From positions 1 through 12,883 of the forward strand of contig JALTMC010000259.1 in NCBI GenBank assembly GCA_027005175.1: 12,883 nucleotides of DNA. The letters run 5' to 3'. A program made the position numbers and the translations under genes. Positions 6,755 to 12,883 of the stretch are shown piece by piece (position 1 is the stretch's first letter; every line of letters starts with the position of its first letter). The notes beneath the pieces are model-generated. The model made no database searches, was not told where the DNA came from, and saw only the letters and a list, made by a program, of their open reading frames with translations. The stretch is from Myxococcales bacterium. Its GTDB lineage: Bacteria > Myxococcota_C > UBA6777.

Positions 6755-7042
6755 GCCTCTTCAAGCTCCTTCAAGAGAGAAACGGAGTAAGCCTCTTCAA
6801 GCTCCTTCAAGAGAGAAACGGAGTAAGCCTCTTCAAGCTCCTTCAAGAGAGAAGCTGAGTGAGCCTCTTCAAGCTCCTTCAAGAGAGCAACGGAGTAAGC
6901 CTCTTCAAGCTCCTTCAAGAGAGAAGCTGAGTAAGCCTCTTCAAGCTCCTTCAAGAGAGAAGCTGAGTAAGCCTCTTCAAGCTCCTTCGAGAGAGAAACT
7001 GAGCCTCTTTAAGCTCCTTCGAGAGAGAAACTGAGCCTCTTC
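6734..7042. repeat. Nine-copy tandem repeat, 32/36-bp units
   Basis: Counting from CTCCTTC, the units start at 6734 (32 bp), 6766, 6802, 6838, 6874, 6910 and 6946 (36 bp each), 6982 (32 bp) and 7014 (partial, about 29 bp). Unit 0 is the last codons and stop of the PilN/PilP-like gene. The six inner units carry CTTCAAG and a 4-base insertion relative to the outer ones. The outer units (0, 7, 8) carry CTTCGAG and GAAACT and lack that insertion. Units 1 and 2 are identical, and so are units 5 and 6. Units 1, 2 and 4 share an ACGGAG version and units 3, 5 and 6 a GCTGAG version. Each unit also holds an internal CTTCAAG-CTC-CTTCAAG duplication. There are no spacers, so this is not CRISPR. The array lies between converging genes. 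Confidence 0.97.
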
Positions 7043-7074
7043 CTGGAGCTACGATCTTATCAGGAATTGTTTTT
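7040..7074 (+). terminator. Rho-independent terminator-like hairpin after the repeat array
   Basis: TTCCTG (7040-7045) pairs with CAGGAA (7061-7066) across a 15-base loop and is followed by TTGTTTTT (7067-7074). It would end plus-strand transcription from the PilN/PilP-like gene after passing through the whole array, making the array a transcribed 3' untranslated region. It overlaps the last codons of the opposing DUF1501 gene. The loop is rather long, which lowers certainty. Confidence 0.48.
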
Positions 7075-8418
7075 ATCGATCAGGCAGGGGAAGCCTTGCA
7101 TCCGGAATTGATCGGAAGAGTAGCCAGCGGAGTTTAGCAGGGAGGCTGCGATCCGGGTGGGTGTGACAAGCATTCCACTCGAATCAACTTCACCCGTCAG
7201 TGGATTGATCGCAGAGGGGTTCATTCCAGCATCTGTCGTGGCTCCCACGACCTTGTTATGAGGAACGCCGGCTCCTATCAACAAGGCGCTTGAAGCCAGC
7301 CAATGGTCGCGTCCATTGTTGTTGTTAAGCATGGGGGTTCGGGCAAATTCACTGAATGCCATAATGGTGGTGGTGTCAAGCATACTTTTCCCCTCGGTGA
7401 AGGGATGTGGTGTTTTCTTGAGATCATCCACCAACACACTGAGTGCCCGAAATCCTTCGTACTGACGCTCGGGTTGGCGAGTGTTCCACTCACTACCGTG
7501 AGTATCGAGACCACCCGTGAGTTGGATCGTCACACTTTGAGCCACCCCTTGACGCAGAGACTGAAACGCCATCGCTGCTTGGGCAGCTCCCGAACTCATA
7601 CTGCGAATACCATAGCGCTCCTTGATCGCTCTCATCTCATCGTTATTTCGCATAAAGTCGAAATAGCGACTGAGATTTTTGGAGATCAAGACACGAGCAC
7701 TTTTTTGTGCACTGGAGATCATCTCAAACAGGTTATCCTGATTGAGAGCTGCTGGATCACAGTAACTATCTTGGGCGCGATATGCCTCGATCATGTCGCG
7801 CACCTGCGCTTTGGGAGATTGAGGACCATCTTTCAATGTGGTGAGCAAGTCGCTGACATTCGATACCCGCAAACCCGAGGCATAGGCAGGTGATTTACGA
7901 TTGTACGTTTCAATGCCCACCACAAGATTGGGCACAGGAGAGTGAGAGCCTTGCTCTGCAACGAGCCAGGTAGAGAGAGAGTTGCCCACAGCATTCTGAC
8001 CACGTGGCATCATCCCCGTAATAAAATACCGTCGCCCCACGGTGTGAGAAACAGTATCCATCGCGATACCACGAACCACACAGGATTGGTCGAAATGCTT
8101 GGCAATAGGTCCCATCACAGGCCCATACTCAATCTTTGAGCCCGAGGGTACGATCAACTCTGGCTTGAAGGGAGCTTCAAGCCGGTCATAACCCAACTGA
8201 ATCTTAGTTTCACGGATACGGCTATCGCTAAACTTCCCAGGGTCTCGGGGATCAAGAGAGAGCAGTTGGTCCCATCCGCCACCAAAATAACAGAAGATGA
8301 AGAAGCGGTCCGACTCTCTCGTATTCGCCCGTATTGCGGGAGCAAACGTCGGAGAGAGCAGCCATGCTCCAGTGCCCAGGCCCATAGACTTGAGGACAAA
8401 GCGTCGATTGAATCGCAT
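7060..8418 (-). CDS. DUF1501 family protein with Tat-type signal
   Basis: A 452-residue exported protein of the DUF1501 family, which belongs to the alkaline phosphatase/sulfatase-like superfamily. Its substrate is unknown. The N-terminus NRRFVLK (4-10) followed by a hydrophobic stretch to about residue 27 and an AxA-like region fits a twin-arginine signal, suggesting folding before export. Family landmarks are FGGGWD (45-50) in the first strand, the SHTVGRR segment (124-130), GGLDTHG (302-308), SEFART (356-361) and GRDHW (369-373). The Asp/His residues there are those expected to line the metal centre. The ATG has AGGAGC upstream at good spacing. This is the last gene of a five-gene minus-strand operon, 25 bases after the lipoprotein gene. 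In Planctomycetes such proteins are regularly encoded beside DUF1549/DUF1553 or related cytochrome-like proteins, and the same pairing is seen here. Confidence 0.9.
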   Translation of the reverse strand: MRFNRRFVLKSMGLGTGAWLLSPTFAPAIRANTRESDRFFIFCYFGGGWDQLLSLDPRDPGKFSDSRIRETKIQLGYDRLEAPFKPELIVPSGSKIEYGPVMGPIAKHFDQSCVVRGIAMDTVSHTVGRRYFITGMMPRGQNAVGNSLSTWLVAEQGSHSPVPNLVVGIETYNRKSPAYASGLRVSNVSDLLTTLKDGPQSPKAQVRDMIEAYRAQDSYCDPAALNQDNLFEMISSAQKSARVLISKNLSRYFDFMRNNDEMRAIKERYGIRSMSSGAAQAAMAFQSLRQGVAQSVTIQLTGGLDTHGSEWNTRQPERQYEGFRALSVLVDDLKKTPHPFTEGKSMLDTTTIMAFSEFARTPMLNNNNGRDHWLASSALLIGAGVPHNKVVGATTDAGMNPSAINPLTGEVDSSGMLVTPTRIAASLLNSAGYSSDQFRMQGFPCLIDKNNS

Positions 8419-8443
8419 ATTGTGCTCCTATTCTCTCACGCGC

Positions 8444-9151
8444 TCAATACGCGAAAAATTCGGGGGAGGTCATCATCGTGATACAGACCGCAAACCAGGC
8501 TTTGCTAGAGTCTTGTGTTGCACGTAAGACCTTGTCATAGAGTCCACGAAATCTCTTAATGCCATCCGATGAATCTTTGGGCACAAGAATGGTGTGAAAT
8601 TTAAGTCGTAAAAACCGTAGGTTTCGGTCGGGGTCGCGAGGATAGCGAATAAGCATCCTTCCACTTGTCTGCTTATTTTGAGTATCAGCTTTCACAGCTT
8701 TATCACACAAATTCCCTGCCATATCATCCATGAACTTCATAAATAACATGGTTGGTTTGCGATGAGACTGTGTCGCAAAGATGTAATCCGCTTGTCCCAA
8801 CGTACGTGCCAGCCTGGCAAACAAGTCATTCTTACGAGAGTCGGTCCACTTGAGACCATTAAATAACCTGGGCACGATCCGCTTCAGATGAAGGACACTT
8901 AAACGCCGGGCTTGACGACCATATTGTGGGTCAACACGACCCACTCTCTGCGCGGAGGGCTTCACTTGTGTCCAGTGGTCTTTTGACCACTGGGTTTCAT
9001 TCTTTGTTGTAGGTTTGTAGGTTGTGGGATCATTGGAATCGGGTGACTCTTTGGTATCACAACCCAAAACTCCCAGAACAAGAAACAGACCCAAAAGGCC
9101 AGAGACAACCCTGAGAAGGTGTTGCCATCGGAAACTCAAACGACCGAACAT
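8444..9151 (-). CDS. Lipoprotein with C-terminal SPEF motif, DUF1501 partner
   Basis: A 235-residue protein with a lipoprotein signal: a basic start, a leucine-rich core and the lipobox VLGC, so the mature protein begins CDTKES. A polar, low-complexity linker follows. The folded part shows two features reminiscent of cytochrome-associated DUF1592/DUF1585-type proteins: a segment RRLSVLHLKRIVPRLF resembling their repeated 'RLs...l...i..lfg' helix, and the extreme C-terminus MMTSPEFFAY, like the 'llSpEF' ending of those proteins. It could therefore be a detached piece of that architecture. No catalytic or heme motif is visible. The ATG is preceded by a strong AGGAGGAG site. The upstream gene stops 16 bases before it and the DUF1501 gene starts 25 bases after it, so it belongs to the operon. 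No characterised family is recognised with confidence. Confidence 0.85.
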   Translation of the reverse strand: MFGRLSFRWQHLLRVVSGLLGLFLVLGVLGCDTKESPDSNDPTTYKPTTKNETQWSKDHWTQVKPSAQRVGRVDPQYGRQARRLSVLHLKRIVPRLFNGLKWTDSRKNDLFARLARTLGQADYIFATQSHRKPTMLFMKFMDDMAGNLCDKAVKADTQNKQTSGRMLIRYPRDPDRNLRFLRLKFHTILVPKDSSDGIKRFRGLYDKVLRATQDSSKAWFAVCITMMTSPEFFAY

Positions 9152-9167
9152 TGCAGACTCCTCCTGG

Positions 9168-10772
9168 CTATTTTTTCGACGGATACGTGACTTGATAGAG
9201 CCGACCCAGGCGATAAGATGGATGCTTTACAAGGATCTTAATCAGCTCATGTAAATTGTAGTTTTTCTCTTTGAACTGACGAGCGACATCCTCCAACGTA
9301 TCGGCGGGCAGAGCGGGAGAGCCAGCAAACCAGTTCCACACTTTCCGTGTCGTACAGGTGGCAAAGGCACCACTCTCAATAGCCTCTTTTGCGATACTCG
9401 ATGGACCGATCTCAATATTTTGCGCCACCTTTTTGGTAGCAAACAGGTAGGCACGAAGTTTCCCGCGATAGGGCTCTTCATTGATGTCTGTTGGAGTCGT
9501 AAAATAACGCTTGCAGTCTTCCGATCTTCGATTCCTCGGATGACTACACTTGGTTTTCTCGGGAGGATAGGTAGCAGGATTCATAAAGCCAAGACCGGGC
9601 TGAACCCAGCGACCCCAATGTGCAGCCGCAGGCTCCAAGGTTTGATGACAGTATTTGCAGCCACACCGCTTGGTCAGGTTCGGCTGACTGTGACAAGGAT
9701 CATTGCCAGGCGGCAATCCACCAGGAGGAGCCTGGAAGGGCTTACACAGAAAGCTGCCATAAAACTGGTTCGCCCGACTCCGATTCGAAGCAAACTTCAA
9801 AAGATAAAGAGGTGATGTTAGAACGCCGGCATGAAATTTGCCGCCTTTCAGACCTTTCCAGGATTTCTCAAGAAACGAAAGGGTAGGCACCTCCAAGTTG
9901 AGGTCTCGCTGGATTTGCACACCTTCGACTGTGTGAAGTTGATGGCGGAGAAAATGAGAAAGAGGTCCATTGATCACAAGGTCACGGGTTTGAATCACAC
10001 CAGAATAAGGCTTTCCACTGCGAACCACATTTTCCATGATTTGCAAGGACTGCTCAACGAGAGCTTTCGTAATCACCTTGGCGGTTCCAAGCGAATCAAC
10101 CTGACACCACCGAAGATGGGGGCCACAACCACAACCAGACTTGTACGATGTAGCACAGGCGGAGGGGTCGTTCTTGTTTGTATACGTACCAACCGCATCC
10201 AAAGCGCAAACCTTCACCTCTGTCGTGGGAGCCCAATATGGCTTGACCATGACATAACCTTCACGCTTTGCAGATGCTCCCGGATTCTTCGGATCATGGA
10301 GAGGCACTGTTTTGGTTTTAATCGAGCCATCACTCTGATAAGAAACGGGCTCATTTAAACAGGAGACATCGGCACCGCGAGCGGCACTTCGATACGTGCT
10401 CCAATACGGAGTTTTAACGCCATCTCCTCGATTAATCCTCCACTGATTTCGAAAACGAAGAGTGGGCAAGTTTGCCCAAAGGAGGTCTCGATGAAACTCT
10501 TTCAGTTGGGCATAGAAGGTATCGGACTTCACCCACTTGTCGATCATTGCATCGGAGACCTTGCCAGATGCAGCAACCTCAGCAGCCTCCTCGGGAGAAG
10601 GCAGATAGCCTCGCAGATCCACGCTTAACCGACGCAGATATTGTAGGCGAACTTGAATATTGTCTGCCGTGGTCACTTTGCAAACTTGAGCTTGCACCCA
10701 GTAATGCAGATAAAAGCTACCCCCCAGTATCGCCAGAGGAATCACCCATCTCCAACTTCGCTTTGCACCCAT
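9168..10772 (-). CDS. Membrane-anchored DUF1549/DUF1588-like protein with CxxCH motif
   Basis: A 534-residue envelope protein with one N-terminal hydrophobic segment (about 8-26), either a signal anchor or an uncleaved signal. RRLSVDLRGYLPSPEE (47-62) matches the opening of DUF1549/DUF1587-like domains. Residues about 314-395 look like DUF1588: HAGVLTSPLYLL, then CKPF and PPGGLPPG, then CGCKYCH with the heme-type C372-K-Y-C375-H376, then LEPAAAHWGRW. The C-terminal ~80 residues (TCTTRKVWNWFAG onward, ending LVKHPSYR) resemble DUF1585. A cysteine-rich stretch (C214, C216, C223) lies in the less familiar middle part. Function is unknown; a c-type heme or redox role is inferred from CxxCH. The reading frame is open back to an ATG at 10823, but the ATG at 10772 is preferred because AAGGAG lies 8 bases upstream and the basic n-region begins there. 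Third gene of the operon. Confidence 0.82.
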   Translation of the reverse strand: MGAKRSWRWVIPLAILGGSFYLHYWVQAQVCKVTTADNIQVRLQYLRRLSVDLRGYLPSPEEAAEVAASGKVSDAMIDKWVKSDTFYAQLKEFHRDLLWANLPTLRFRNQWRINRGDGVKTPYWSTYRSAARGADVSCLNEPVSYQSDGSIKTKTVPLHDPKNPGASAKREGYVMVKPYWAPTTEVKVCALDAVGTYTNKNDPSACATSYKSGCGCGPHLRWCQVDSLGTAKVITKALVEQSLQIMENVVRSGKPYSGVIQTRDLVINGPLSHFLRHQLHTVEGVQIQRDLNLEVPTLSFLEKSWKGLKGGKFHAGVLTSPLYLLKFASNRSRANQFYGSFLCKPFQAPPGGLPPGNDPCHSQPNLTKRCGCKYCHQTLEPAAAHWGRWVQPGLGFMNPATYPPEKTKCSHPRNRRSEDCKRYFTTPTDINEEPYRGKLRAYLFATKKVAQNIEIGPSSIAKEAIESGAFATCTTRKVWNWFAGSPALPADTLEDVARQFKEKNYNLHELIKILVKHPSYRLGRLYQVTYPSKK

Positions 10773-10831
10773 TCCAACATCTCCTTGTTTCTCTCTGAAG
10801 CCAATCCGTCTTAAGCGTAGCATAGAAACAA

Positions 10832-12130
10832 TTACTTCGGCATTTTGTTTTCCATCCAGCGCTTCAACAGATTCGCATCTCCCCCAACCAGTGGTTTTCC
10901 ATCCGTTGGCATGCCGCCGGACTCAATCTGCTTGAGAATGCTGCCTATAAACTTCTTAACCAATTCATAATCATCCAAAGGTCGCCCCGGACCGACCTTT
11001 TGATGACATCGCCAACAGTTCTTTTTCATAAAGGGAGCGATCTGCCCCTCATAGGTAATCGAGGCAGCTTGTGTCCGAGTGAGTTGATGCAATTGTTTGC
11101 CATCGTTCACCCACAACGTACTATCCGACGTGGCCACCAATGACTTGATCCGTGAAAGTGCTGCCGGACGCTCTCCATAGGACACTTTCTTTCCGTAGAT
11201 CGAAACTATCGATGTTTTTCCCACAGCCCACAACCGACCGTTGTGTACATCGGAGATCAACCATTGAAGTGCACCTACTTTTTCGGCGAGTTTGTCATCC
11301 CCCCATTGTGTCCAGTCGTATTCGCCCCATCGCACCTTGCCATCCTTGGTTTCACGAACAACAAGTTTCCCCTTCGACAAGCCCCACAACATCCCATTAA
11401 ATCCAGGAACAAGTTGCTCCACCGATGGTGCCGTTTTCTCCAATCGACTCCACAGGAGCTTCCCAGTGCTGTCGGTACGAAAGAAAAAGAACACCCCCTC
11501 TTTGTCTTGCGCGACCACATAAGAAGACCCTGTAAAGGAGTATAGCTTACGAACGTCTTTGATGCTGGCAAAGGCCTCCAGCTTATCATTTTGTAGCCGC
11601 CATAACTGCTTTGTGGTAGCGATCCACAAGATATGGTCGCTTTGTGCGGCAACATCCAGGATCGCAGAGCCAAACTTCAACGGTTGATGCAGTTCCCCAT
11701 CCCACACCACCAGCTGTTTGGTTTGTGCGATCACCAAGAACTTGCCACGCCAAGGCGCGATGGCCACAACCGGCTCTTGCTCCAAGGAGCTTAGCTTTCC
11801 ATTGCTCAGGTGATACAAGCCTGTTGCTCCCCCAACCAAAGTACCCAATTTTGCGATGCTACCTAAACGAAAGGAGGCTTGCTGCTTTGCAAGATCTTCA
11901 GGCAGGGGGTATGTGGAAGACGCAACAGACAGTGTTGTCGCTTTCCCCGCAGATTGGGAGTTACTGTTCGTATTCGCCTGAGTCTTTTGTTCGTTCGCCT
12001 TCACAGGATCTTTCGGACCCGAACAAGCCACGGTGAAAGCACCCCATACCAAAAGACAAACCCACAACCACAGCACGCTACGATTTGGTTTCATTCGTTG
12101 GAGGTCTTTGAAGGATCTGTGGTTTCTCAT
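10832..12130 (-). CDS. Beta-propeller lipoprotein with C-terminal cytochrome c domain
   Basis: A 432-residue exported protein. A hydrophobic signal (VLWLWVCLLVWGAF) leads to TVAC, an acceptable though not ideal lipobox. A Gln/Asn/Ser-rich linker follows, then about 280 residues of repeated short beta motifs (such as LWIATTKQLWRL and LWVNDGKQLHQL) that look like a beta-propeller. The C-terminal ~75 residues form a planctomycete-type cytochrome c domain: IAPFMKKNCWRCH with heme site C372-W-R-C375-H376, a likely axial Met407 in GGMP, and a closing LLKRWMENKMP helix. An electron-transfer role is inferred. The ATG at 12130 overlaps the stop of the WD40 gene as ATGA, with GGAAG just upstream, indicating translational coupling. 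A second ATG at 12094 (residue 13) would give a more compact signal peptide and could be the true start. Confidence 0.85.
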   Translation of the reverse strand: MRNHRSFKDLQRMKPNRSVLWLWVCLLVWGAFTVACSGPKDPVKANEQKTQANTNSNSQSAGKATTLSVASSTYPLPEDLAKQQASFRLGSIAKLGTLVGGATGLYHLSNGKLSSLEQEPVVAIAPWRGKFLVIAQTKQLVVWDGELHQPLKFGSAILDVAAQSDHILWIATTKQLWRLQNDKLEAFASIKDVRKLYSFTGSSYVVAQDKEGVFFFFRTDSTGKLLWSRLEKTAPSVEQLVPGFNGMLWGLSKGKLVVRETKDGKVRWGEYDWTQWGDDKLAEKVGALQWLISDVHNGRLWAVGKTSIVSIYGKKVSYGERPAALSRIKSLVATSDSTLWVNDGKQLHQLTRTQAASITYEGQIAPFMKKNCWRCHQKVGPGRPLDDYELVKKFIGSILKQIESGGMPTDGKPLVGGDANLLKRWMENKMPK

Positions 12131-12882
12131 GGTGCTTCCATCAACCAGTGCCAAAGTTGCCCCGTCCGATGACCTGCCACCATCGACGTCCCTTTGGGGT
12201 GAAATGCGATCCCCATAAAGGAAGAATAGGAGCCACGTAAGAATCCAACCTGACGCCAATCTTTGGTATCCCAAAGATAGATCCGACCATCCTGTGTTCC
12301 AGCCACCAACCACTTTCGTTTTGCATCAAACTGAAGGGAGTTTGCTGGGCTACCAAGGCAAAACTCTTTGAGCATCGAACCATTCGAGGTCCTCCAGATC
12401 TTGATTCGCTTGTCGGCACCGGATGAAACAAGCCACTCCCCTTTGGGTCCAAGGATCGCATCGCGAAGCGTCTTCTCATGGGCTTTCCAGGATTGAATCG
12501 CTGCGCGACTCCCCAACTGCCAGACCTTTGCTGTCCCGCGGTCGGAAAAAGCAACAACCTTATCACCAGGCAACCACATCACACGACGAACCGCTGCATC
12601 GTGCTTGCCAACGACTGTTACCTTTTTTCCCGAAGCAGCATCCCACAATTGTAGGTTATTTTGGTTTGATCCGAGAATCAAGCGTTTCCCGTCTGGACTC
12701 CAAGTCAGATCCAAAAACTCTTCTTCCACGATTTTATTGCGACGGAGATATTTGAGAGTCTTGCGGGTATTCGCATTCCAAATACGAACCCCCTCCCTTT
12801 GAACAACCACACCGATTTCATCCGTGTGTTTGGGCCGCCATACAGGGCGATAGACGTCGCCACCATGGTACATCGTCTTCAC
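12127..12882 (-). CDS. WD40-repeat protein (partial, 5' end beyond the window)
   Basis: The frame is open to the window edge, so only the last 251 or so residues are visible and the true start lies outside. At least five WD-type blade ends can be read in order: GVRIWN, LQLWDAASG, AKVWQLGS, IKIWRTSNG and IYLWDTKDW, with a final LWHWL. They are spaced about 40 residues apart, as expected for a WD40 beta-propeller. Typical blade openings such as FLDLTWSPDGKRLILGS are also clear. WD40 proteins act as binding scaffolds, and no enzyme motif is seen. The stop TGA overlaps the ATG of the next gene (ATGA), so the two are made together. In Planctomycetes WD40 repeats are often fused to the cytochrome domain found at the end of that next gene; here they are on separate polypeptides. 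Location in the cell cannot be judged without the N-terminus. Confidence 0.92.
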   Translation of the reverse strand: MKTMYHGGDVYRPVWRPKHTDEIGVVVQREGVRIWNANTRKTLKYLRRNKIVEEEFLDLTWSPDGKRLILGSNQNNLQLWDAASGKKVTVVGKHDAAVRRVMWLPGDKVVAFSDRGTAKVWQLGSRAAIQSWKAHEKTLRDAILGPKGEWLVSSGADKRIKIWRTSNGSMLKEFCLGSPANSLQFDAKRKWLVAGTQDGRIYLWDTKDWRQVGFLRGSYSSFMGIAFHPKGTSMVAGHRTGQLWHWLMEAP

Positions 12883-12883
12883 A

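Noticed and set aside
6751-6954. Minus-strand open frame across the array encoding LLKELEEAYSVS-type repeats (coiled-coil-like)
   Set aside because: Its only start is a TTG without a ribosome site, and the frame is a by-product of a 36-bp (multiple of 3) repeat. The repeated peptide looks attractive but nothing supports translation.
6734-7042. CRISPR-like array (36-bp repeat length)
   Set aside because: The units directly abut with no spacers, vary among themselves and are derived from the neighbouring gene's end; no cas gene is present.
7303-7893. 196-residue plus-strand open frame inside the DUF1501 gene
   Set aside because: It is antisense to a gene with clear family motifs, with no ribosome site and no recognisable domains.
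9831-10358. 175-residue plus-strand open frame inside the DUF1588-like gene
   Set aside because: Antisense shadow of a gene with conserved motifs; its composition shows no coding sense.

Overview
The window reads as a chromosomal segment of a free-living Gram-negative bacterium. The evidence is lipoprotein and Tat-type export signals, a type IV pilus inner-membrane/periplasmic protein, a cytoplasmic c-di-GMP enzyme and exported c-type heme proteins. The exported set (DUF1501, DUF1588-like, planctomycete-type cytochrome c, WD40) is typical of Planctomycetes and also occurs in Myxococcota/Bradymonadota-like lineages. I cannot fix the phylum from the sequence alone. No transposase, integrase, phage gene, CRISPR array, rRNA or convincing tRNA is seen.

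Layout. (1) Positions 1-2271, plus strand: the oxidative pentose-phosphate cluster. The last codons of an unidentified upstream gene are followed 5 bases later by 6-phosphogluconolactonase (pgl) and then 6-phosphogluconate dehydrogenase (gnd), two consecutive steps from glucose-6-phosphate to ribulose-5-phosphate. (2) 2272-2543: a convergent intergenic region with small inverted repeats and a tandem 9-mer. (3) 2544-5573, minus strand: one large PAS-GAF-PAS-PAS-GGDEF-EAL protein with intact cyclase, inhibitory-site and phosphodiesterase motifs. (4) 5574-5857: a divergent regulatory region. It holds a good sigma-70-like promoter for the plus-strand gene with an inverted repeat between its -35 and -10 boxes, and a second inverted repeat further upstream. 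(5) 5858-6754, plus strand: a protein that looks like PilN joined to PilP, without PilO and without its usual operon. (6) 6734-7042: a nine-copy tandem repeat (32/36-bp units) that begins inside the last codons of that gene and runs into a terminator-like hairpin. (7) 7060-12883, minus strand: a five-gene operon of exported proteins. In transcription order these are a WD40 protein (cut by the window edge), a beta-propeller lipoprotein with a C-terminal CxxCH heme domain, a membrane-anchored DUF1549/DUF1588/DUF1585-like protein with CxxCH, a small lipoprotein ending in an SPEF motif, and a Tat-exported DUF1501 protein.

How the parts fit. Regions 1, 3, 5 and 7 look like independent transcription units. 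The minus-strand operon is tightly packed (one 4-base ATGA overlap and gaps of 59, 16 and 25 bases), so its products probably work together at the cell envelope. Its biochemical role is not established. The points most worth a second look are the PilN-PilP fusion, the tandem array grown from its 3' end, and the split-gene arrangement of the cytochrome/DUF1501 operon.
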